Of a stretch of DNA of 36,390 nt, positions 14,481-22,665 are shown one piece after another (within the stretch, counting starts at the first letter, position 1; every line of letters begins with the position of its first letter). Below the pieces are notes generated by a model, which ran no database searches, was not told the origin of the DNA, and worked only from the letters and a program-made list of their open reading frames with translations. Both the position numbers and the translations under genes were made by a program. The stretch is taken from assembly GCA_905235375.1 (NCBI GenBank), contig CAJOLH010000039.1, positions 1 through 36,390 of the forward strand, given 5' to 3'. Origin of the DNA: an uncultured Bacteroidales bacterium. Lineage in GTDB: Bacteria > Bacteroidota > Bacteroidia > Bacteroidales > UBA3663.

Positions 14481-16145
14481 TCAATAAGCCTGGTCGTGTA
14501 TGCCTTTGACTGCACGGCCACTGGGATCGTTCATGCCAGTAAATGCCTTGTCCCATTCGAGGGCGATGGCCGTGGAACAGGCTACACTGGCTTCGCTGGG
14601 GACGCTGCGTGCGGCAGAGTCGCTGGGGAAGTGCTCGGCGAAGATGCTTCGGTAGTAATACTCCTCCTTATTCTTGGGCGGGTTGATGGGGAAGCGTTCG
14701 GCTGCATGTGCCATCTCGGCATCGCTGACGGCAGCAGCAGTGATGGCTTTGAGCGTGTCGATCCATGAGTAGCCGACACCATCGCTGAACTGCTCCTTTT
14801 GCCTCCATGCGACTTCGGCAGGAAGGAGGTCGGCAAAGGCTTCGCGGACGATGCGCTTCTCTATTTCTTTTTCCGGACACATCTTTGCCTTGGGATTGGT
14901 GCGCATGGCAACGTCGAGGAACTCCTTGTCGAGGAAAGGCACGCGACCCTCGACACCCCATGCCGACAGGCTTTTGTTGGCGCGCAGGCAATCGTAGAGA
15001 TGGAGCTTGGAGAGCTTGCGCACGGTTTCTTCGTGAAAAGCCTGAGCGGATGGAGCCTTGTGAAAGTAGAGGTAGCCACCGAAGATCTCGTCGGCGCCTT
15101 CGCCCGAAAGCACCATCTTGATGCCCATCGACTTGATGACACGTGCCAACAGATACATCGGGGTGGAGGCGCGGACGGTGGTGACATCGTAGGTCTCGAT
15201 GAAATAGATGACGTCGCGGATGGCATCCAGTCCCTCCTGGATGGTATAGTTGATTTCGTGATGAACGGTGCCGATATGCTGAGCTACGAGGCGGGCTTTT
15301 GCCAAGTCGGGCGCTCCTTTCAGACCTACGGCAAAACTATGGAGACGAGGCCAATATGCCTTGGTTCGGCTGTCATCCTCGATGCGCATTTCGCTATACT
15401 GTTCGGCGATGGCAGATATCACCGACGAGTCGAGGCCACCGCTGAGCAGTACGCCGTAGGGCACATCGGACATCAGCTGTCGCTTCACGGCATCCTGCAA
15501 GGCATCGCGGATGGCGGCTACACTTGCGGGATTGTCCTTCACTGCATCGTATTGCATCCAGTCGCGCCGGTAATATCGTTTCATGCCTGGATCCTGGCTC
15601 CAATAGTAATGACCTGGCAGGAAAGGTTCGAAACGTTCGCACTGGCCTTCGAGTGCCTTCAGCTCGGAGGCTACGTAGAGGGTGCCATCGTTGTCGTAGC
15701 CGATATAGAGCGGAATTACGCCGATGGGGTCGCGGGCGATGAGGAAGGCATCGCGCTCCTCATCGTAGAGCACGAAGGCGAAAATGCCGCTCAGGTCTTC
15801 GAGGAAGTCGATGCCCTTCTCACGGTAGAGTGCCAATATGACTTCGCAATCGCTGCCTGTCTGGAATGCATACTTTCCTGCCATGCGTCGGCGAATCTCC
15901 TGATGATTGTAGATCTCGCCATTCACAGCCAGGATCTGCTTGCGGTCGGGCGCATAAAGCGGCTGCCCGCCACTCTCGGGATCGACAATGCTCAATCGCT
16001 CATGGGCAAGGATGGCGGAGCCGCCACTATAGATGCCGCTCCAGTCGGGGCCGCGATGACGTATCTTCTGACTCATTTTCAATGCCTTCTGGCGAAGTGA
16101 GGGAGTCTGCTCCTTCACTCTTAATATTGCGACTATGCCACACAT
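14481..16145 (-). CDS. asnB: Asparagine synthase B, glutamine-hydrolysing
   Basis: The 554 residues equal the usual AsnB length. Cys2 (MCGIVAI) is the N-terminal nucleophile of the class II glutaminase domain (1-200), with RHRGPDWSG and NGEIYNH as further glutamine-site motifs. SGGLDSS at 235-241 is the ATP-pyrophosphatase loop of the synthetase domain, and GEGADEIFGGYLYF the aspartate/AMP region. It makes asparagine from aspartate, glutamine and ATP in the cytosol. It follows the carAB fusion by 48 bases of repeat-like DNA on the same strand and ends the glutamine-using block, before a terminator at 14401-14439. Confidence 0.95.
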   Translation of the reverse strand: MCGIVAILRVKEQTPSLRQKALKMSQKIRHRGPDWSGIYSGGSAILAHERLSIVDPESGGQPLYAPDRKQILAVNGEIYNHQEIRRRMAGKYAFQTGSDCEVILALYREKGIDFLEDLSGIFAFVLYDEERDAFLIARDPIGVIPLYIGYDNDGTLYVASELKALEGQCERFEPFLPGHYYWSQDPGMKRYYRRDWMQYDAVKDNPASVAAIRDALQDAVKRQLMSDVPYGVLLSGGLDSSVISAIAEQYSEMRIEDDSRTKAYWPRLHSFAVGLKGAPDLAKARLVAQHIGTVHHEINYTIQEGLDAIRDVIYFIETYDVTTVRASTPMYLLARVIKSMGIKMVLSGEGADEIFGGYLYFHKAPSAQAFHEETVRKLSKLHLYDCLRANKSLSAWGVEGRVPFLDKEFLDVAMRTNPKAKMCPEKEIEKRIVREAFADLLPAEVAWRQKEQFSDGVGYSWIDTLKAITAAAVSDAEMAHAAERFPINPPKNKEEYYYRSIFAEHFPSDSAARSVPSEASVACSTAIALEWDKAFTGMNDPSGRAVKGIHDQAY

Positions 16146-16147
16146 AG

Positions 16148-16193
16148 GGGGGAGGGTTAAGAAGGGTTCAACAGTTTAAGGGGGTTGAGGGGA
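16148..16193. repeat. Degenerate GGTTTGAGG-type tract between carAB and asnB
   Basis: GGGTTAAGAAGGGTTCAAC, then GTTTAAGGGGGTTGAGGGG: degenerate units of the same family as those at 13072, 13738 and 18546. The carB frame stops immediately at its edge (16194), where the second half of CarB would be expected. Confidence 0.65.
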
Positions 16194-19100
16194 TTAAAGA
16201 TAGGATAAATAGAGATAATTGGTCACGGCGGGATATTCGGCGGCGAGGGTGTCGATTTGATTGACAACGGGGACGATGCCCAGCATCTTTCGCCAGCGAC
16301 GTATCGTCAGACCTGCGGCTTCGGTGTTCATATAGGCTTCGAGTCCGATGGCACGAGCTATCTGGAAATCGGAGAACCCATAGCCCTTGGCCTCCTTGAG
16401 CAGATTGGCAAATGCTGGATCTTCGAGGTATTCATACAGTTCGATGGAGTCCATAGCCACTGACATGTAAGCCAGTTCGCTGAATTCGCGCAGTCGCAGG
16501 TCGATATCCACCAGGTGCTTCAGCTTGAACAGAAACCAGCGGTCGATCATCGTCAACTGGTGGATCTGCTCGACGGTATAACCTATCTTCATGGCTTTCG
16601 ACACCACGAAGATGCGCATATCGGTAGGTTCGTGCAGCTCCTTCTTGATGTCGCGCACCTGAATCTCGTGATTTTCGACAAATCCGTGCATTCCCTGACC
16701 AATCATACGGAGGCCTTTCTGTAGCGATTCTTCAAAGGTGCGGCCGATCGCCATCACTTCGCCCACGCTTTTCATCGAAGAGCCGAGTTCGCGTTTCACG
16801 CCACGGAACTTCGTCAGATCCCAGCGCGGAATCTTGCAAACCACATAGTCGAGGGCGGGTTCGAAGAAGGCGCTGGTGGTCTTGGTGACAGAGTTCTTCA
16901 ACTCGAAAAGCCCATAGCCCAGAGCGAGCTTGGCAGCCACGAAGGCCAGCGGATAACCTGTCGCCTTGCTCGCCAATGCTGAGGATCGTGAAAGACGGGC
17001 ATTGACCTCGATGACACGATAGTCCTCCGACAGCGGATCGAGGGCATACTGAACGTTACATTCGCCTACGATACCGAGATGACGGACTATCCTGATGGCC
17101 AGACTGCGAAGCTTATGATACTCGCTGTTGGAGAGTGTCTGACTGGGAGCCACTACGATTGACTCGCCCGTGTGGATGCCGAGCGGATCGAGATTCTCCA
17201 TGTTGCAGACGGTGATGCAGTTGTCGTAGCTGTCGCGCACCACTTCGTACTCGATTTCCTTCCAGCCCTTCAACGACTTTTCGACCAATACCTGTGGGGA
17301 GAACGAGAACGCTTCTTCAGCCTGAGCCTGCAGTTCCTCGCTATTGTCGCAGAAGCCCGAACCGAGACCACCCAAGGCGTATGCGGCACGCAGAATTACG
17401 GGGAAGCCAAGTTCGTCAGCAGCCTGTCGAACTTCGTCGATGGTGCTGCAGGCCTGGCTTCGGATGGTCTTTATGCCAATCTCGTCGAGGCGACGTACGA
17501 ACAGGTCGCGGTCTTCGGTGTCGATGATGGTCTGTACGGGTGTGCCCAGTACCTTCACTCCATATTTCTCCAACACACCATTCTCGTAGAGCGTGACACC
17601 GCAGTTGAGCGCCGTCTGTCCACCGAATGCAAGCAGGATGCCATCGGGACGTTCCTTCTCGATGATGCTTTCGACGAACTGGGGAGTCACCGGTTGGAAA
17701 TACACCGTATCGGCTACTGCCTGCGAGGTGGCGTCGGTGCTATCATCCTTCTGGGAGGTCTGCACTGTGGCGATATTAGGATTGATGAGCACGGAGTGGA
17801 TGCCCTCTTCCTTGAGTGCCTTGAGTGCCTGAGCACCACTGTAGTCGAATTCGCCTGCTTGGCCAATCTTGAGGGCACCGCTGCCCAAGAGGAGCACCTT
17901 TTTGAGGGCTGAGGGGGTGAGAGGTTGCGATGGCATCGCAACAAACGGGGAGGTGAGGGGTTGCGATGGCATCGCAACAGACGGAACTTGGGTAAGACCG
18001 TTAAGGAGAGAAACGAACTCGTCGAACAGGAACTCGGTATCGACAGGGCCGCTGCAGGCTTCGGGATGGAATTGGGCAGAGAACCATGGCTTCGTCTTGT
18101 GGCGGATGCCTTCATTCGAGCCGTCGTTCATGTTCACGAAGAGCGGTTCCCAATCGGAGGGAAGTGTGGAATCATCCACTGCATAGCCGTGATTCTGCGA
18201 CGTGATGAAGCACTGCGTCGTACCTACACGCTGCACGGGTTGGTTGTGCGAACGATGGCCGTATTTCAGTTTGTAGGTTTTGGCACCAGCTGCGCGCGCC
18301 AGAAGCTGGTTGCCCAGGCAGATGCCCATACATGGACGTACGTTCGGGCTATTGAGAAATGCCTTGATATGATTCACGGTCGTTTCGCAGCGCTCGGGGT
18401 CGCCTGGACCATTGGCCAGGAACAGGCCGTCGAAGTCGAGCGTGTTGAAATCGTAGTCCCATGGCACACGAATGACCTCGATGCCACGACGCAGCAGGCA
18501 GCGGATGATGTTTGCCTTTACGCCGCAATCGACAAGGACGATTTTGGGGGTTAAGAGGGGTTCGAAAGGGTTGAGGGGTTCGAGGGGTTTGAGAGGTTTG
18601 AGGGGTTCGAAAGGTTGCTCCCGTTGGTCGCGTCCGAGAGAAGGCTTCCTTCGGTGCGCGCGGACAGAGCTCGGAGCGAGGGGTTCGAAAGGTGTTTGCC
18701 TGGGGTGATAGGTGATTACTTCCTTGCAGCTCACCTTTTCCACCCAGTTCACACTTCCATAGTCCTGCTCTGTATGCTGCAGCTCGTTAGCGGCTCCTTC
18801 AATCACCACACGCCCCTTCATCACGCCGTGCTCCCTGAGCACCTTTGTCAGCCTTCGTGTGTCGATACCCGTGATGGCAGGAATCTTCTCGCGTTTCAGC
18901 CAATCGGAGAGCGACTCCTTGGCATTCCAATGGGAATACCGTTCGCTATAGTCGGCCACAATCAATGCCTTGGGATGAATACGCTCGCTTTCCATAAACA
19001 GCGGTAAGCCGTCGTCGCCTACTCTCGTATCTGGCACGCCGTAGTTGCCTATCAGTGGAAAAGTTGTCACGAGAATCTGTCCCGCATAACTGGGATCGGT

Positions 19101-19226
19101 CAGGCTCTCGGGATAGCCTGTCATGGCCGTATTGAACACCACCTCGCCAATGGTGTTGCTCTCATAGCCGAACGAGTGACCTGCAAATTGGCTTCCATCG
19201 TTGAGTATCAGTTTCGCTTGTCTCAT
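16194..19226 (-). CDS. carA: Carbamoyl-phosphate synthase: CarA fused to N-terminal half of CarB
   Basis: The 1010-residue product joins a full small subunit (1-410) to the first half of the large subunit (442-1010). The glutaminase triad is Cys303 (MGICLGNQ), His387 and Glu389 (QFHPEA). The CarB part begins KKVLLLGSGALKIGQAGEFDYSG and has the first ATP-grasp domain (KSLKGWKEIEYEVVRD, ENLDPLGIHTGESIVVAPSQ, EVNARLSRSSALASKATGYPLA) and the oligomerisation domain, ending TNYLYLSYL. The second ATP-grasp and the allosteric (MGS-like) domain, about 500 residues, are absent. The style resembles the eukaryotic GLN-CPSase fusion. Two repeat-coded inserts are present: 178-227 (KPSLGRDQREQP plus FEPLKPLKP) between the N-terminal domain and the glutaminase, and the linker 417-438 (VAMPSQPLT twice). 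It starts three bases after purF. Confidence 0.9.
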   Translation of the reverse strand: MRQAKLILNDGSQFAGHSFGYESNTIGEVVFNTAMTGYPESLTDPSYAGQILVTTFPLIGNYGVPDTRVGDDGLPLFMESERIHPKALIVADYSERYSHWNAKESLSDWLKREKIPAITGIDTRRLTKVLREHGVMKGRVVIEGAANELQHTEQDYGSVNWVEKVSCKEVITYHPRQTPFEPLAPSSVRAHRRKPSLGRDQREQPFEPLKPLKPLEPLNPFEPLLTPKIVLVDCGVKANIIRCLLRRGIEVIRVPWDYDFNTLDFDGLFLANGPGDPERCETTVNHIKAFLNSPNVRPCMGICLGNQLLARAAGAKTYKLKYGHRSHNQPVQRVGTTQCFITSQNHGYAVDDSTLPSDWEPLFVNMNDGSNEGIRHKTKPWFSAQFHPEACSGPVDTEFLFDEFVSLLNGLTQVPSVAMPSQPLTSPFVAMPSQPLTPSALKKVLLLGSGALKIGQAGEFDYSGAQALKALKEEGIHSVLINPNIATVQTSQKDDSTDATSQAVADTVYFQPVTPQFVESIIEKERPDGILLAFGGQTALNCGVTLYENGVLEKYGVKVLGTPVQTIIDTEDRDLFVRRLDEIGIKTIRSQACSTIDEVRQAADELGFPVILRAAYALGGLGSGFCDNSEELQAQAEEAFSFSPQVLVEKSLKGWKEIEYEVVRDSYDNCITVCNMENLDPLGIHTGESIVVAPSQTLSNSEYHKLRSLAIRIVRHLGIVGECNVQYALDPLSEDYRVIEVNARLSRSSALASKATGYPLAFVAAKLALGYGLFELKNSVTKTTSAFFEPALDYVVCKIPRWDLTKFRGVKRELGSSMKSVGEVMAIGRTFEESLQKGLRMIGQGMHGFVENHEIQVRDIKKELHEPTDMRIFVVSKAMKIGYTVEQIHQLTMIDRWFLFKLKHLVDIDLRLREFSELAYMSVAMDSIELYEYLEDPAFANLLKEAKGYGFSDFQIARAIGLEAYMNTEAAGLTIRRWRKMLGIVPVVNQIDTLAAEYPAVTNYLYLSYL
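17918..17989. repeat. Two 36-bp direct repeats with a palindrome, in the carA-carB linker
   Basis: GTTGCGATGGCATCGCAAC occurs at 17924-17942 and 17960-17978; each is a near-perfect palindrome (8+1+8 inside). The flanks GTGAG(A/G)G and CA(A/G)ACGG are also repeated, giving a 36-base period, so each unit codes for 12 residues (VAMPSQPLTxxx). They form the linker between the CarA and CarB parts. Confidence 0.9.
18546..18692. repeat. In-frame composite repeat inside carA
   Basis: 18546-18613 is an array of GGGTTTGAGG/GGGTTCGAGG units. 18612-18677 is a palindromic core in which CGCG, CCG and AAGG (18629-18644) pair with CCTT, CGG and CGCG (18648-18660) and the outer GCTCC pairs with GGAGC. A short GGGGTTCGAAAGG follows. 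Read on the minus strand it codes for residues about 178-227 of the CarA part without shifting the frame. The core is shared with 13141-13170 (right half) and with pyrG 22160-22195 (left half). Confidence 0.85.
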
Positions 19227-19229
19227 ATA

Positions 19230-20969
19230 TTATAATTGGTATTGCAATATTTGTTCTACGTAATTCACGAAAGCCTTGTTCACCAAACGAATGCCGCCGG
19301 GAGTGGGGTAATGTCCCGTGAAATACCAGTCGCCGGGATGATTCGGACAGGCTTGATGAAGTCCTTCGATGCTCTGATAAACCAGTTCGATGGGTGCCTC
19401 CATGCCTTTTGGACAAAGCAACTCTACAATCTTGCGGTTGATTTCAAGGACGGAGAACGGAGCATAGATGCCGCGAACGTGATTGGTGGTTTCGGGTGCA
19501 GTCTTGCACTTCCGATAGATGTCTGCAATCAGGTTTTCCATGTTTCGCTCTTTAATCAAAGCTATGGCAGCACGGAAAGCGCAGAGTTCCTCCAGACTTG
19601 GCATGTCGATGCCGTAGTAGTCGGGGTAGCGTATCTGTGGCGAACTGCTGACCATGACGATTTTCTTAGGATGCAAACGGTCGAGGATCTTGAAGATGCT
19701 CTCCTTCAGGGTGGTGCCGCGCACTATCGAGTCGTCGATGATGACGAGATTGTCCACGTAGGGACAAAGCGAGCCGTAGGTGATGTCATAGACGTGGGCT
19801 GCCAGATCATTCCGCTCGGCACCTTCGGTGATGAAGGTGCGCAGTTTGATGTCCTTCCAAACAACCTTTTCGATTCTGACATCATGGGATAACTTGCGCA
19901 CACCATCCGTCATGCCATAGAAAGCGACTTCGGCGGTGTTGGGGATATACGAGAATACCGTATGAGCCACATCGCCATCGATGGCATGCAGGATGGTAGG
20001 AGTGAGTTGTTCGCCCAGTTTCTTGCGCTCGTTGTAGATGTCGCAGTCGGAACCACGGCTGAAGTAGATGCGTTCGAACGAACAGGCGCTCGGACGTTTG
20101 GCAGGCAGGATTTGCTCTACGCATACTGCTCCGCTCTTCCTGACAATGAGGGCCTGACCGGGCGACAGTTCCTGTATCTTGTCGGTAGGAAGATCGAAGG
20201 TGGTTTGAATGACAGGGCGCTCGGAAGCTAGCACTGCCACCTCGTCGTCCTGGTACCAGAAGGCAGGACGGATGCCCCAAGGGTCGCGCATGGCAAACAT
20301 CTCTCCGCTGCCGGTCAAGCCGCACATCACGTAGCCGCCATCGAAATGTGGCATTGTGGTCTGCAGGACATTGGCCATCTCCACATGATTGTCGATATAT
20401 GAGGTGATATCAGTCCCTTGCAAACCCTTCCCTTTTGCCTCGGCAAACAGTCGTTCCACCTCTCGGTCGAGGCGATGGCCCATCAGTTCGAGCGTGATGT
20501 AGGAATCGCCATAAATGCGAGGCGATTGTCCCTGTGCCGTCAGGAAACTGAATACTTCGTTGATGTTTGTCATGTTGAAGTTGCCGCATAGACAGAGGTT
20601 CTTGGCTCGCCAGTTGTTGCGGCGCAGGAAGGGATGGACATACGTCAGGCCGCTTTTGCCAGTGGTGGAGTAGCGCAAATGCCCCATATAGAGCTGACCT
20701 GTAAAGGAGTCATCGACGCGCCTGAAAATTTCCGTGATGGCATCCTTCCCTTCGGCCTTTTCGCGGAACATATATTCTTCGCCTACGGGGGCATCGAGGT
20801 TTACGCAGGCTATGCCAGCGCCTTCCTGTCCGCGATTGTGCTGCTTCTCCATCATCAGGTAGAGCTTGTTCAAGCCATAACGCCGCGAACCGTACTTCTG
20901 TTCAAAATACGACAATGGCTTGAGGAGGCGTATCATCGCCACACCACATTCATGCTTCAGCTGCTCCAT
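19230..20969 (-). CDS. PurF-like amidophosphoribosyltransferase, long form
   Basis: The start is set at 20969 (MEQLKHECGVAM), so that a seven-residue propeptide precedes the catalytic Cys of the class II glutaminase domain; the frame extends to 21083 but that part lies in pyrG. The product has 579 residues, longer than ordinary PurF (about 470-510). Glutaminase motifs: QHNRGQEGAGIA, GHLRYSTTG, CGNFNM, DPWGIRPAF. The phosphoribosyltransferase domain has the PRPP loop VIIDDSIVRGTT. The usual NRY-x-GRTFI segment of PurF is replaced by KLRTFITEGAERNDL, so the enzyme may be a paralogue instead of the committed purine enzyme. Its first 20 bases overlap the end of pyrG, and carAB starts three bases after it, indicating coupled expression. 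Confidence 0.85.
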   Translation of the reverse strand: MEQLKHECGVAMIRLLKPLSYFEQKYGSRRYGLNKLYLMMEKQHNRGQEGAGIACVNLDAPVGEEYMFREKAEGKDAITEIFRRVDDSFTGQLYMGHLRYSTTGKSGLTYVHPFLRRNNWRAKNLCLCGNFNMTNINEVFSFLTAQGQSPRIYGDSYITLELMGHRLDREVERLFAEAKGKGLQGTDITSYIDNHVEMANVLQTTMPHFDGGYVMCGLTGSGEMFAMRDPWGIRPAFWYQDDEVAVLASERPVIQTTFDLPTDKIQELSPGQALIVRKSGAVCVEQILPAKRPSACSFERIYFSRGSDCDIYNERKKLGEQLTPTILHAIDGDVAHTVFSYIPNTAEVAFYGMTDGVRKLSHDVRIEKVVWKDIKLRTFITEGAERNDLAAHVYDITYGSLCPYVDNLVIIDDSIVRGTTLKESIFKILDRLHPKKIVMVSSSPQIRYPDYYGIDMPSLEELCAFRAAIALIKERNMENLIADIYRKCKTAPETTNHVRGIYAPFSVLEINRKIVELLCPKGMEAPIELVYQSIEGLHQACPNHPGDWYFTGHYPTPGGIRLVNKAFVNYVEQILQYQL

Positions 20970-22590
20970 CGATACAAGCTTTGATAAAGTCCATAAAGAG
21001 CGGATGCGGATGCAGTACCGTAGAACTGTACTCGGGGTGGAACTGTGTGCCGATATACCAGTGCAGGCTGGGTATTTCCACAATTTCTACCAGATTGGCT
21101 GCAGGATTGACTCCTGCACACTTCATGCCGTGCTGCTCGAACTCGTCGAGGTATTGGTTGTTGAACTCATACCGATGGCGATGTCGCTCGCGGATGAGTG
21201 ATTGCTGACCATAAGCCTGCCACGTGCGGCTTCCCTTGGTCAGCTGACATTCGTAGGCTCCGAGTCGCATGGTGCCTCCCATTTGGGTGATGCTCTTCTG
21301 CTCCTCCATGAGGTCGATGACGTTGTGGGGTGTGGAGCGCTCCATTTCGCTGCTGTTGGCATCGGCAAACCCAAGTACATTGCGTGCAAATTCGATGACC
21401 ATCATCTGCATGCCCAGGCAGATGCCGAAGGTGGGGATATCGTGTGTACGACCGTATTCGGCTGCGATAATCTTTCCCTCGATGCCTCGTGTGCCGAAGC
21501 CCGGGCAGATGACGAATCCTGCCATGCCTGCCAACTGCTCGGCCACATTCTCACGAGTGAGCTGTTCGCTGTTGACAAAGGTGGTTTTTACCTTATAGCC
21601 ATTGTATGTGCCTGCATGGGCAAGGCTCTCAAGGATGCTCTTGTAGGCATCCTGCAGGTCGTATTTGCCGACCAATCCGATTTGGATGATCCTGGTGGCC
21701 TGCTTGCGAAGCTCCAGAAATTTGCGCCATGGACCCAGTTCGGGCACAGGCCCCGGCTCGATGCCCATCTTCTTCAAGCAGATGGCATCGAGCCCTTGCC
21801 GCTGCATATTGACGGGCACTTCGTAGATGCTGGGCAGATCCTGGCTTTGGATGACGGCCTGTACTTCAACGTTGCAGAAGTGTGCCACCTTGGCACGCAG
21901 TTCGTCGCTCAAGGTGTGCTCGGTGCGCAGCACCAGCACTTCGGGCTGAATGCCCAACCCTTGGAGCTGCTTCACACTGGTCTGTGTAGGCTTGGTCTTC
22001 AGTTCGCCAGCTGCGGCAAGGTAGGGTACGTAGGTCAGATGGATGTTGAGGGCCCGCGTCGGTCCCAGCTCCCAACGCAGTTGGCGGATGGCTTCGAGAA
22101 AGGGCTGACTTTCGATGTCTCCGATAGTGCCACCGATCTCGGTGATGACAAAGTCGAGCGGTTGCTCGTTAGGGTCACGACCGAGCGAGGGTTTGGAGGC
22201 ATTAAGTTGGATGCGGCGTTTGATTTCGTCGGTGATGTGGGGCACGACCTGAATGGTCTTGCCGAGGTAATCGCCACGGCGTTCGCGCTCGATGACGCTG
22301 AGATAGATGCGCCCTGTGGTGACACTGTTGTCGCGTGTGGTCTCAATGCCGGTGAAGCGTTCGTAGTGTCCCAGGTCGAGGTCGGTCTCCATGCCGTCGG
22401 CGGTGACGTAACATTCGCCATGTTCGTAGGGATTGAGTGTACCGGGGTCGATGTTGATGTAGGGGTCGAACTTCTGGATAGTAATTCTGTAGCCCCTTGC
22501 CTGAAGGAGTTTGCCGAGCGATGCAGAGATGATGCCTTTGCCTAAAGACGAGGCCACACCGCCAGTGATGAAAATGTACTTGGTTTGCAT
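20950..22590 (-). CDS. pyrG: CTP synthase
   Basis: The 546-residue protein has the amidoligase domain (1-275), with the P-loop GGVASSLGKGIISASLG and the GDYLGKTIQVVPHIT region, and the class I glutaminase domain, with FGICLGMQ (nucleophile Cys) and TQFHPEYSS (His, Glu). It converts UTP to CTP using glutamine and ATP. Residues about 131-145 (KPSLGRDPNEQPLD) are an extra stretch between DEIKRRIQLN and DFVITEIGGTIGD, where CTP synthases normally have a spacer about nine residues shorter; this stretch is coded by the same repeat as in carA. The gene follows the porin-like gene by 75 bases and overlaps the PurF-like gene by 20. Confidence 0.95.
   Translation of the reverse strand: MQTKYIFITGGVASSLGKGIISASLGKLLQARGYRITIQKFDPYINIDPGTLNPYEHGECYVTADGMETDLDLGHYERFTGIETTRDNSVTTGRIYLSVIERERRGDYLGKTIQVVPHITDEIKRRIQLNASKPSLGRDPNEQPLDFVITEIGGTIGDIESQPFLEAIRQLRWELGPTRALNIHLTYVPYLAAAGELKTKPTQTSVKQLQGLGIQPEVLVLRTEHTLSDELRAKVAHFCNVEVQAVIQSQDLPSIYEVPVNMQRQGLDAICLKKMGIEPGPVPELGPWRKFLELRKQATRIIQIGLVGKYDLQDAYKSILESLAHAGTYNGYKVKTTFVNSEQLTRENVAEQLAGMAGFVICPGFGTRGIEGKIIAAEYGRTHDIPTFGICLGMQMMVIEFARNVLGFADANSSEMERSTPHNVIDLMEEQKSITQMGGTMRLGAYECQLTKGSRTWQAYGQQSLIRERHRHRYEFNNQYLDEFEQHGMKCAGVNPAANLVEIVEIPSLHWYIGTQFHPEYSSTVLHPHPLFMDFIKACIDGAAEA
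22160..22195. repeat. In-frame repeat half-element inside pyrG
   Basis: GGTTGCTC, six variable bases, then GTCACGACCGAGCGAGGGTTT. The carA core has GGTTGCTC, six bases, GTCGCGTCCGAGAGAAGGCTT at the same spacing. In both genes the minus-strand reading is KPSLGRDxxEQP. Only the left half of the palindrome is present here and no GGTTTGAGG array adjoins it. Confidence 0.8.
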
Positions 22591-22621
22591 AAATATTATT
22601 AATTATCTCTTACAGCATTCC

Positions 22622-22651
22622 CCTCTCTCCCACGATCGGGTGGAAGAGAGG
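22622..22651 (-). terminator. Hairpin between porin-like gene and pyrG
   Basis: CCTCTCT and CCAC pair with GTGG and AGAGAGG around one mismatch and a six-base loop. There is no U-run on the minus strand, so it may be a partial terminator, an attenuator or an mRNA-stabilising stem that sets pyrG apart from the P-II/amt/porin part. Confidence 0.4.
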
Positions 22652-22665
22652 AGAAACTGACAAGG

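Noticed and set aside
14799..16100. Long open frame antisense to asnB (433 codons)
   Set aside because: It mirrors the high-GC codon use of asnB, has no family resemblance and no promoter.
21202..22545. Long open frame antisense to pyrG (447 codons)
   Set aside because: Shadow of pyrG; PyrG motifs are intact on the other strand.
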